NCBI GenBank assembly: GCA_037783545.1
Contig: JBBELK010000369.1
Coordinates: 434,001-498,000 of the forward strand
Source of the DNA: Henricia sp. BOLD:AAB3569
Lineage: Eukaryota; Echinodermata; Asteroidea; Spinulosida; Echinasteridae
DNA length: 64,000 nucleotides
Direction of reading: 5' to 3'
Numbering within the stretch: position 1 is the stretch's first letter; every line of letters starts with the position of its first letter. The position numbers and the translations under genes are program-made. Below the pieces are notes generated by a model. It had not been told where the DNA came from and searched no databases. It worked only from the letters and a program-made list of their open reading frames with translations. Positions 9,780-21,600 of the stretch are shown in pieces.

Positions 9780-12203
9780 CATACCCAAATCTAACTAAAA
9801 ATAACGATTTATCTCCTGTCCAACGATTTATCTCCTGTTTAGAAGATTCATTGGGTGCGTGGGTAGGGAACGGTGGGGTCACTCATGCCCTCTACTACTG
9901 TACTACATCTTAGAAAGGTACCTCCATAATTTTTTGAGCAAGGCTTACCAAAAAAAATCTCGATCGCATAGTACCCCCACAAAATAAACAATTCCCGATC
10001 GTCCAAAACATTTGAGAAGTTTATTTTTTTTCTTTCAAACGACTCATCAAATTATCGTTACGGCCATCTTGTACAATTTAAAGATTATTCCAGGAATAAT
10101 GCACCTTTACAGCACACACAAGCACTGATGACATCATCACTGTCCTCCAAAATGATTGGTTAGTGGAATCAATGGGGGCGGCGCCTTAGCCCTAAATGTT
10201 CCCAGACTTGGACACAGTACCTACAAGCCACAACATCACAGGTGTACACAAAATAATGTTATTTCCTTATGCGGAAACCTTTTCAAAACCAGTGAACGAG
10301 AACATTACATATGTAGCAAATGCATTGTACATTGGTGTATTCATTTGGCATATGCATTGTCTGCATCTACAATGTATAGGGCTTAAATACACATTGCACA
10401 TTACAAATGCTTGGCCATGTTTTAGCCGACAGTTTCCTGGTAGCAAAATGCACCTTTTTAGGCACATTTTGTGAATATTTTTGTTTTCACCAATTGTTCT
10501 AAAGGATTCTATCCGAGCAATTCCAGAAATTCAGATTTCGAGACTTTGGGGGTTGTAATGCTTCCAGGGCTTGAAATTCGTCACTGAAAGGGCACTGCCA
10601 TTTCTGCTTTTGGAGTTGTCTTTTGGAGTTTAAAAATGGGCACTTCCATTGGAAAATGAAAAAGTCTATGGGAGGATTGCGAAAGGGCACCAAGGCCAAG
10701 AGCAGGGGCAACAGAGGCAATGGCCTCCGTGGCCTCCGTTAATTTCAAGTTAGGGACTTGAGAAAAACAATTTAAAGTTTGATTTTGATCAAAAATGTCA
10801 TCTCACATTACAGATTATTTCCTGTAAATTTCAAAACTACATTCGTCGCGTAAATTGAGCAAGCGGTAGCCAAGATATGCATCTTAAAAATCGGCCGTTT
10901 TCCGGCGAAATCGTGTGTGTCACTGAATAGAAGAGAGCTCAAAAAATGCGATGCAGTATAAAGCGCCCCACAGTGACAGATTGCGCCAGTGAAGAATTCT
11001 TCGAGTCTGATCAGTCTTTATATAAAGCTTTGTCACAAAAGTTTAAATGCATCAGGAGTACGTAGCACACGTGAGGGCGCGCAACGTCCTTGTCTATGTG
11101 TAATAGGACACATTTATGCCTTGAATGAAGACTACACACTTGATGACGTTTGCAAAAAGTAGCCGTTATAATTTTTGTAGGCTAAAAACAACAAGCATCT
11201 TCTTCAATGAAATTTGGCACAGACACAAACACCAATCTATCCAAACTGTCATCAGTTTCACAAGTCTGTTTCGCAACACAAACTATGCGTTTTTGGACCA
11301 GCAATTTCACTATCAAACAAACATCTTGTTCAAGCATCCTTGATGGAAGTGTAATTCCTGCAAAACTGATTGTAATGCCATTCTCAGTATTGCGTGATAG
11401 GTTTTAAAACAAAATTGGATTCAGGCATTTTTTTGACCTACATGTATCACGCTTATTGAGGAGGGCATTACAAAAATGGCTATACATGTAGCTGATGGTG
11501 GAAAATGGGTGAATTCTATATATATATCTACACCCGTACGTAGGGGAAAGTTATGTACGCGGAGCGCCGGCCTATGGCGCGGGCACAGATTTCCATCAAA
11601 AGTAAAGGTTTGGAAGGCGTGTGCTTGTAGCGCATTTTGTGTTCGAACATAACGCTCGATGGGTGCGGGCCACTTGACAGCGCCCTCACACGTTCAGGAA
11701 TACGTGAAGCATTACAAGCCCTCAAAGTCTTTATGTAAATCGGAATTTCTGAAATTGTCCAACCAAGACAATTTAAATTTTTGACTACACACTCACGCCA
11801 TGTTCCCATAAAAATAAAAGGTCAAATAAATTAGTTATATATTACTAATGTATGAGGAAGTACTTTGAAAAAAAAATAAACTGTCTGGGGCCATTACATG
11901 TACATGCATTGGTCTTTTCATGCTTTTTCCTTTAGGGAATACATTGTGTTTGTATTCACAGTGCAAGGGGAAAATACTTTTGTTCAGTTTTTTTCACCCG
12001 TAGTACCTCCATCAGCTTTTACATGTACACGTATGCACATTTTAGTCATGTGCCTGCTAGCAAATTTCTATGAATGTTCAGACCTACATGTACGGTACTT
12101 TTGGAAATACATGTAAGTTTAATGACCGAAATCCCACTTCAAACACTAAACAGCGACTGTACTGTGTGCAAAAATGGTAAAATTACTGACCATCATTTCA
12201 CCC

Positions 12204-12341
12204 TGGGGAGGGGGGTGAAGGGGTAAGGGGTCGGGGGAGGGGTGGGGAGGGGAGGGGTGGGAGGAGGGGGTGTGGGGGGAGGGTGGGAGGAGAGGGAGGG
12301 TGGGAGGAGAGGGAGGGTGGGAGGAGAGGGGGGGGGGGGGG
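12204..12341 (+). repeat. G-rich minisatellite upstream of gene 2 start
   Basis: Runs of three or more G separated by A or T, with a GGGAGGAGAGGGAGGGT unit repeated about three times. It meets the simple G-quadruplex pattern many times over. It lies about 230-370 bp before the ATG of gene 2, so it could affect the promoter or first intron (inference). Confidence 0.7.
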
Positions 12342-12569
12342 AAAGTTACTGAGAGAAAAACTTCCTATGCTGTCTGCACTGGATTAAAAATGGGAAAAGT
12401 GCCCATCGTCTCGGTAAGTTTGACCAGAAAAGTCCAATGCGGACAGGCCTTTATAAGTTAACAACAATCATTTGTTCTCGGTCGTCCAGTGTTTTTAAAG
12501 GTACAGCTTTTATTTGTAACAATACCTCTATTTTTTTCTATTGTTGTTTTACAGACTCATCAAATAACC

Positions 12570-12633
12570 ATGGCCTGGATTGTCTTAGTGTCTCTACTTG
12601 TGTCGGCCGTCTTAGTCCCAGAAGCGTATGGCG
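12570..12633 (+). CDS. Gene 2 exon 1: start and signal peptide
   Basis: ACCATGG is a good start context. [21 protein letters not shown] is a clear signal peptide. Donor G|GTATGT, ending phase 1. A TTGTTTTACAG acceptor at about 12554, just before the ATG, implies an upstream non-coding exon that I could not place. Confidence 0.85.
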
Positions 12634-15600
12634 GTATGTATATCACTCTATATCTGGCTTGAGAAATTCCCAGATTAGGGTTTGTTTTGCCCTTACCCGA
12701 CGTAACTATTAGCACTGTATACTCGGTGCTTTCCCGAGACACTATGAAAAACTTCATTGCGTGCTCGGGTGGGACTCGAACCCACGACCTCCTGCAAATA
12801 AGGCAGACGTGGTAAGGGCAAAACAAACCCTAATTAACATTCAGTCTCCCCGACGCAAACTAAATCTAGTCTGAATTATAATTGGAACGAATTCTATACC
12901 GTGGCCAACATTAAAAGGGCATTCCACATCAGACAAATTGAGGTTAATGCAGGGTTAACGTGAGATTTCAACAACCACCTCAGCTTCGCGTCAATGCCAA
13001 TACTGGTTTTGTCTCGGGTTAATCTCAACTCTGATTCTGTCGAAAGTTGAAATTTTCAATCCTTGCCCCAGGTTAAAAACCACCAGTGTGAAATAAGCAG
13101 GGTTGAGCTTAATGCTGATTGAGATGAGGACAATTTATCAGCCTAAAGGGCGTGAATAAAAGCAAAACTAGGATTATGGTGGTTTCCTGAGTCATAACCA
13201 TAAACACCTCCAGCCCTAGATTAACTGCTTTGTATATATGTACAATAACTTGAACAGCAAAAATGCAAACAAAATGCAGAGTGGCTATTTGCAATCATGA
13301 AGAGAACTTTCAGGAAATATTTCACAAGCTGTCAAAATCGGTCTCATTCGAGGACTACATGTACATGTATTTGCAGAACATTTATTATAAGCATTTTCAG
13401 CACAACTAATACTCGCCCCAGGTTAATGCTGCGCAACTTATGCAAACAGTTTGTTTTCATTGCCGGGTTGATCAAACTCGTTTTTTTACAAAGATACAAT
13501 TGTGTGAAATAAGGCAGGGTTGAACATTGGAAAAACTAAACAATTTAGAACTCAACCTCGGGGCAGACCAACGTGGTTGACAAAAGTATTGTGTGCAAAG
13601 CCCTCAGGAGAAATAAATTTTGTTCTGGGAAATTTTCAACTTTATGCCAAGAAAAAAGTTTTCTTGTTACCTTCTCCATATCTTTTCAGATAAAAATAAT
13701 TTTTAAAATTAATAAAAAAATACGAACACTGCCTGCATAAAAAATTTCAGTACACCAACATTTTTTTTCTTCCCTAAAAGGTTGAACAAATGGCTCAGTT
13801 GTGTGTTTTTATCCACAATCACATGGTTTTTAAATTCAGACAATCTTCAAAAACTTTGCTTTAAAGATTTTTTTTGGCAAGCCAATTTTTAAAATAAAAA
13901 ATAATAATTCTGTAAAATGTTTGCCATTTAGCTAGGATGTTATAAGGGAAAAATTTCAATTCGAAACCAAATCAAACGAATGCACTAAAATGTTGTTTTT
14001 TTAGTCTATAAATGGAACAGTTACAGGAAGTGTAGCTCAGTCTATTTAATGAAAATGCATGTGTCTGTATGATCAAATTCTTGTAATTAAAACTCATTTT
14101 ATTTCCTTGTTTTTGTAAAGTGTGTAGGCTGCAATAAAACTTCATTCCTGAATAAACTGTACACGTAGTCATTGTGCACACAATGTGTTCAGTCATCCTT
14201 TCTCCATGGTTCAATTTGCTTAAAAATAGTAGATTAATTTTATCTTGCCAGTAAAACGGTAATTTAAAGGTACAGGCTCATCAGCAATGCGCGCGCGCCT
14301 AATTTGTGCCACAAAATACGCAGCTCCACGCCTTTGTTATGGAGCTGCGTATTTCGTGGCACGAATTTGGCGCGCGCGAATTTGGCACGCGCGCATTGCT
14401 GTTGAGCCTGTGCCTTTAAGGGTAGAACACATGATTGGTAAACCGTTACAAATAGTTTTATCACCCTGTGTGATTGAAGATATGCATGATTAAAACCAAC
14501 CTGAGTAAAAGTCAGCTCCGTACTTCGTCTAACTTTTGAGAAAACAGAAAAAAAAGAAGCTTATAGTCACTTCGCCCTGAACAACTTCGCCCTGAACCAT
14601 GGCCTGTGTATAAAGTGGTTTTTGGGTTAAGGGGCTTTTAGGGGAAGTGGTTCATGGCGAAGTGGTTTTGGGGCAAAGTGAATTTTCGTCTCATGAGATG
14701 AAAAATCATTGTTTTACTCATTTCTTAAAGAATATAGCACTTCAGACAAAACCATTTTTCTGCCATCATCATGTTTGTATTTTGTAAGTTATGTTTAAAT
14801 CTGTGAACATTTCTGATTTTCGAGATACCAATCGTGTAGCCCATTATATCATTTGCAATGACCCAAAATTGTGGAAAATAGTACCTTTGTTCAGAATTTT
14901 TTTTACTATTCATTTAATACAAACAACATAGGTTTTCGGAAGTATTACTGCATCTAAAGTTTATCAACATTATTCTTTAGTTATGTGATGCTGTTGTTCC
15001 TGTTTTAGAAACGGTAACACATGTACATGTACAAGTACATGTAGTCTGCACAGTACATTTCAGTTATTGACAGCCACACTAATTTTGATAACACTTTTCA
15101 GGGGTCGCAATTAGCACTAGTCCACTAGTCTGAGATTAGTAGTTTTAGCCCGAGGACTACTAGCTGCATTGTGCTGGTAGTCCGACAGGCTAGTGGGCCA
15201 ATACACAGTGCTACATAATTATAATACTGTCTTTCATTCAAGAAATAAAAATGTTCCCTGTTGATAATAAACTAGTAATAAAGTTTGACAGTTCAACATA
15301 GTAAAAACAACAATCGGGCTGAAAAAACATGGCACTCAAAGTTTAGTTTCTTAATCTTTTAAAAATGTTTTTTGTGTTTTAAGTCATCTCTTATCGATAC
15401 TATCAACTTGAATAAACATGCAAATAATCAAGTGTGGTGGCGGGGACTAGTAAAAATTGAGGACGACTAGTGAAATATTTATCTGACTAGTCCTATGGGC
15501 TACCAAAAAATTCAAGTTAATTTTGACCCCTGCTTTTAGGTTTCAGTTTCTATTCTGATGATTATTTACATAGCAAACTATGATGTCGCAAAGTATTTGC

Positions 15601-18600
15601 TGATTTCCTGATGTATTTCCTTACATCGGTTTAATTTGCATTTACAGGTTGTTTTTTTCTGTGGGAAAATGCGAAAGGATATTATGTATACAACATGTTT
15701 TAAAGGTAGAACACATGATTGGTATCTCGAAAATCAGAAATGTTCACAGATTTACACATAACTTACACCTGTAGTATAAACATGATGACGGTAGAAAACA
15801 TCTCCTGACATGGTTTTGTCTGAAGTGCTATAGATAGCCTTTGAGAAATGAGTAAAACAATTAATTATCATCTCCAAAATCCACTTCGTACACAGGCCGT
15901 GGTTCAGGGCGAAGTGGTCTTTGGGCGAAGTGACTTTTACACCGCGTTTACACTCGAAAGGGCGAAGGTGGATACAGAGCAAACCACAAACTCGGCAATT
16001 TGCCGTGTTTAGACTACAGCTCAACCCATCTTTCGTGCCAGAAAAACCGATGCTTGTGACCCCGGGGTGTGAGGTCAAAATGAGAGGTCATGAAAGCGCG
16101 CGCCCGATGCTGTTGTGTAATGATCGTGTGCATGCAAGCGCTGCATGCACGTCACACGTGGTGGGTGTCGTGAAAATCGACGCGTTATTACTGCGCTGCT
16201 GCATGCAAAACTGTTCCTGTTGACGAAAATTCTGGAGTGAATTTCAACAGTTCAATATCATGGAGAATTCCTTTGTTTTTTTAGCATGATGTTGCCACTT
16301 TTGGCTATTTTACAGCGTAGATTTATGCAGAGAAGAAGTGCTTGTCAGCAGGATGAATTTCCAGTAGGACTAGGGTAGTTTTGCCCAACAAAACGTGCCG
16401 TGAGCGATGTACTAGCAGTGGCACACCAGCACAGTAAGTGGCGTACATTCTATTATGCACGCCCACAAAATAAAGCGCGCCAAACGATGGCCTCCCGGAT
16501 GTCGCCAAAGGAAATTGCCGAATCTGTATTCGGGTAGCGTTTACACTACAAGCGACCTTGACGATTGCGAGGTTGAACCCCGCAATTGCGGGGTTCAACC
16601 CTACCCCAAAGGTGACTTGAAAAAGGCGAATCAGACCCGGGTCTGATCCGCCTTTTTCAATTCGCCTTTTGCGTTTACACTTAGTGCCTACCCGGCTTCA
16701 ACTCGCCTTTTTGGAAATTGCGGAGTTCGATTCGCCTTTGCCGAATCGAGTGTGAACGGGGTGTTACTCGGGTTGGTTTTAATCATGCATATTTTCAATC
16801 ACACAGGGAGATAAAACTATTTGTTATGGTTTACCAATCATGTGTTCTACCTTTAAAGGCACAGGCACGTCACCAATGCGCGCGCGCCAAATTCGTGCCA
16901 CGAAATACGCAGCTCCATAGCAAAGGAATTTGGCGCGCGCGCATTGCTGACGAGCCTATGCCTTTAAGGGGAAATAGTGAGGCACATGCATAATAGTCCT
17001 AATCATCCAACACCAAAGGAACAATACATGTAGTTTTCACTATTTTCCTAAAATGTTGTATTTGTTATCCATACATCAGAAATATTTCTGAGACGGCCTT
17101 GGTAATTTATACAGAAACGATGTGAAAATTCACGGTTTATTTTCTACTTTTATATTTCCTTAGGCTTTATGTTTCACTCTGGAAATGGGTCTGTCCACAT
17201 TAAAGGGGGCATTTTGGCAAGACAGACCATATTTTCCAGAAAATACCTTTGTCTGGTCTCAAAATAAAAGAAATAAGTTTAAGTTGTTCTGAAGAGATAA
17301 CTTAGGCCTGCTTTTATGGAACCAGATAAATTAGTTTACAAAACTTTGGTGGATTTTTGATGATATCCTTGAAAATGGTAATGAGAATGGTAATGAGAAC
17401 AATTTGACAAATGATATGGTATCAAAAATGTTATCTGGACACGCTCCTTTAAAGCATGGTAGTTAATCCCAAATCCAGCTTGAATGAAATTTTGACTTTC
17501 TCTTTGTTAACGTAACATGGTACTAATACCCTCTTTATGTACTGGTATCCTCCCTCCTGTTGTGTCCGCTACCGCGAAAATGATATATAGTGTCCTCGTG
17601 TGTTTGCACCGCTGTCGTAATTGTACTACATGACTGTATTGCATCTGTGTTCACTCCTTAATACTTTTAAGGTATTATTTGTGTTGGTCATGAACAGAGA
17701 AAGTTTTATCGTATTTTTGGTGCTGAAGATAAGGCACTTCCTCTTTCACGGTAACTTTTATAAAACCATAAACACACGACTTCACAAGCATGACAAATAG
17801 ATGCATACAAAAAACAAAGCAAAAAGATTTCTATTCTCTGTTTATTATTGGTTAAAATGGACATGGATATTTATATGGGTCATTCCATGAAGTTGAGGAA
17901 CAAAGTGTGACATTTCTTCATTTCCACAAAAATGGTCAATAGGAGAGCAATAAATCACCATTTATATAACGATGTTGCATGATGTGGTGGCTTACACTGT
18001 TTGGGGTAATTTGAGAGTCTTCAGTGTTTACAAAGTGCTGCTATTTTGAATTATTTAACAAAGTGGTGGTTGTGGATGTAACTTGGAAACCAATACAGTT
18101 CAACTGCTTTCACTCCAACTACAAATTTGTTCATGTTGAATTTGAAATAAAACACACAGTTCTCAAACTAAACAATCCTTTTTAATTTGAATTTGGAGGA
18201 TTCTAGAATATCTGCTAAAAAGCACCAAATGTCACATCTACATTTGAACCAAATTCTATTTAGTTGACATCTAAATTTAAACCCATGAGGATTTTGTTAC
18301 AAGTAATGAATGTTTTAAATTTCTCTCATCCAACAGCTTGAATTACTGAATAATGTTGATTCATGGGGTTATCAAGGGGAAAAAAAGTAAAAATGGTTGT
18401 GGATGTAACACAAAAACCGTGTTCCTCAACTTCATGGAATGACCCATATACTGCCCTCATGGCGCTGCTCATGGAGTTATTAAATTAAAATAAAAGTAAG
18501 AAAATTGATGGAGTTGTCGAGTAGCTTGGTAGTCTAGTGGTGAAGATGTACATGTGTAGGACTATCAAGCAAGAGTAGCGAGTTCGATTCTGCTTGGAGT

Positions 18601-21600
18601 CATGTTTTTTTTCTCATTAATTGAGGAAAGAGTGTGGAGAGTGAGGGTTATATTAAGGTAAAGTTGTCAATAAAATATGCATGGAGTTACATGTGGACCA
18701 ATTGGAAGCTATATCTCTCCTAAACCCACCTATGGGAAAAGAAAGGGCGAGCAGAGCATGTTTGTTTTTGATACTATACTGTTCTTGTTTTTTTTATATT
18801 CCTACTAGATGGTGTTATGATAACATCCTTTGACTCTGACCCAAGTACAGTGGAGGACACTGCAAATACAGCTGAAACCATCAACTTGAATTGTGAGGTC
18901 AATTTACCATCAGCCAATATCACGTCGGTCACTCTTACTCACCCTGATGGCACAACAACTGGCATGACACCTAACACCGATATGTCAAATTTGATGTTGT
19001 ATCGAACTGTCATAAATGATGTGCATCCATCACATTCTGGAACCTACGTGTGTACAGTGGTTGATACATCAGTTCCACAGATTTCTGTTACTAAAAACTA
19101 CGACCTGACAATTTGTAAGTACATGTACATATACTGTGTTTCTCACAAATAATGCATAGTTCCGACATGTCCATCAAGCCAAACCCGTGTGACCATGTGG
19201 GTTTTTCCACGCTAATGGGCCTATTTGAAAAATAAGTCAATAATTCCTTTCAGATGTCTTCAGTTTATCTCAAACGTAAAGAAATTTCCTTGTACTGTTC
19301 CCAGGAGATAACTTTTGCCCAAAAATGTAAGAAAATGCTGCCACAACATGCATTTCTGAAAAGCTTGTGTACAAATTTTGCAGTATACGTATGTAACGGT
19401 GGACAGACAAAATTGTAACATTTTTGTTTGTCTACCGTTACATACGCCAATGGAAAATTTGTACTGGGAACAGTACAAGGGAATTTCTTTAAGTTTGAGA
19501 TAAACTGAAGATATCTGAAGGGAATTATTGACTTATTTTTCAAATAGGCCCATTAGCGTAGAAAGACCCATATACATTTATGACCATATATGACCAACAG
19601 AGCTACGCACATTAGCATATCGCTCACAAACATGCAAGTGCTTGTAGGCACACTTCTCGGCTGTATCATTTGTATTACTTGTATACAGTTGTCCCAAGGG
19701 AATTTTGGCTTCAATATTGGGTGATTCGCTGTTCAAAATTAAGAAAGTGCATACATGATGTATTAATGGTCCTTTACTTAGTGTGTGCTAAGATAACTGT
19801 CAACCCTGAAACTATGTACATGTACTTTTGAGTTTTCTCTAATTAATTGGTGCTTATCTCATTGCTTCGTGTGTTGTGTATCGCCATTTTTGTGATGGCT
19901 TGTTAGTAAATAAGTGGGCGGGGTTAGTTTGGCAATCTCAGAACTACATGTATGCATTGTAGCAGCCACAAGTGGCCTAAAAGCTAAAGGGGAGTTCACA
20001 GACAAATCACACTGCCGTGCTGTGCTCATCACGTTGCATGATGTCCCAAGTGTCGATCTCTCCAAAATAGAAAATTCCACTCCAGTAACTTGGGGCTTCT
20101 CCGATACCTCCTTGGTTGTGCGTTGAAAAGGTCAGCGCACTGCGGTCAAAGTTCAACAGATTTGAACTTTGATCCAACTTGAAACCTTGTGTGCGTCGCA
20201 ATAGGCAGTGCGCAAACGGCAAACTAGTCTCTGTACAATCCTATGGAGCAGCTGCACGCAAAGCCATTTTCCGCAATAGTGTGAACACCCCTTAATAGCA
20301 GCCAAAAGCAGCCACCAGCCCCACAATGTTTGAGGGGCCATTTCACAAAATAACCAGACCTAACACCTAAATTTGTCACTCCCCGATGACCAGGGGCCAA
20401 TTTCATAAAGCTGTTCAACTGAAAAAATTGCTTATCTTAAATTTGTTTTCTTTATAAAAAATGGGTAAATAGTCAAAATTGTAAGTCAACTTGTGTTCTT
20501 AGCAAAAATAGCAGAACACCAGCAGCCGATTTCACGAAACTTTACGCAATTGCGCAAGTCCACTTACGCCATAAATTATTGCGCAAGTAATGGCGTAAGT
20601 GGACTTGCGCAATTGCGTAAAGTTTCGTGAAATCGACTGCTGTTAATTGTAATACACATCACATACGATTTTGACTGCTAACCCATTTTTGTTTTTTAAT
20701 ACACCCTGTAGATACTGATTTTAACATAAAACGTATATTTTCATATATCTTTTCCCAGCCTGTTCTGATGGTTATTATGGCCCAACTTGTAGCAGTCAGT
20801 GCTCTTGTGTAAGTGTGGCTACATGTGATGCAACTACTGGAGTTTGTACAAATTGTCCTGTGACAGCTGAGATAGTGTGCAGAAAAGGTATTAAAAATGT
20901 GTGATTTGTCTGTGTATTTTTTTTTTTTTTTAAGATTGATGAATATTAATATCTCAGGTGCGCCTCATTATCACTTTGAATAAGTGGTTATTTTTAGGAA
21001 TTATCACCCAGGGACCTCCAGGGTGAATAAATTCTATACAGATGTCCATGAATTTGAGAAATCTGGATGCAGTGAAAAACAACTTGGCTCCACTGGGATT
21101 CAAACCGCAGACCTTCTGCTTAATGTGCAGACGCCCTACCAATTGAGCTATTTGCTCCCTGGGAGGGGTGGTTATCTCATTGAAGGGTTTATCCCTCTGT
21201 AGGGCTTGCTAAGCTCATGTGATAGCCAATCCCAATCAGTGAGGAACAACTGCACTACCGTGATTCGAGACCACCAGTTGGCTTCATAGCTCAATTGGTA
21301 GGGCGTCTGCATGCAATGAATGTAGAAAAGTTGGTATTTGTGGTACTTGACCTGGTCTTAACTTTTGGCCAATCACATTTGCCTTTAAACAAAATTTGAA
21401 TTTGTTTGCCAAAACTAATTCCGGTATCAACTTGTTAAATTGTCATTTTTTTAGGCGACATTATGGTCACCACATTCAACTCTAGCCCACTCAATCAAGT
21501 TACTGACGTAACAGATGCAGTACAAGATGTCACCCTTCACTGCACAGTCAACCTACCAGCAGCGGACATTACTTCAGTAGAAATAACTGGACCAAACTAC

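Larger units (their letters stand above)
5715..12569. other. Intergenic, repeat-rich, between lectin and gene 2
   Basis: No convincing gene was found on either strand. Contents recognised: repeat P (about 6590-6700), short GGGTAGTGGC tandem units (7198-7255), MITE A (7331-7822), a SINE S1 fragment (7845-8050), small hairpins (8737-8800), nested elements at 9158-9779, a repeat around 10480-10740 (a related stretch recurs at 11300-11400 and 47520-47800), and a G-rich minisatellite (12204-12341). The first non-coding exon and promoter of gene 2 probably lie near the right end. Confidence 0.6.
12634..18808 (+). other. Gene 2 intron 1 (6.2 kb)
   Basis: No exon was found in it. It contains SINE S3 (12674-12834), hairpin MITE C (14264-14419) abutting MITE A (14419-14839), an M fragment, foldback 15099-15532, the nested A/B pair (15702-16855), a second C (16853-16968), a repeat near 17200-17455, and a MITE at 17872-18450. 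18527-18600 is tRNA-like (A-box-like TAGTCTAGTGG, B-box-like GAGTTCGATTC), probably a SINE head. Confidence 0.6.
19115..20758 (+). other. Gene 2 intron 2
   Basis: Holds a foldback element (19194-19572) and a palindrome (20520-20642). The short open frames at 19859-20418 lie in repeat-like sequence and are not credible genes. Confidence 0.55.

Noticed and set aside
15752..16646. Several frames of 63-108 codons
   Set aside because: They fall within elements A and B and recur at 33430-33643 and 63588-63929, so they are transposon sequence without a transposase domain.
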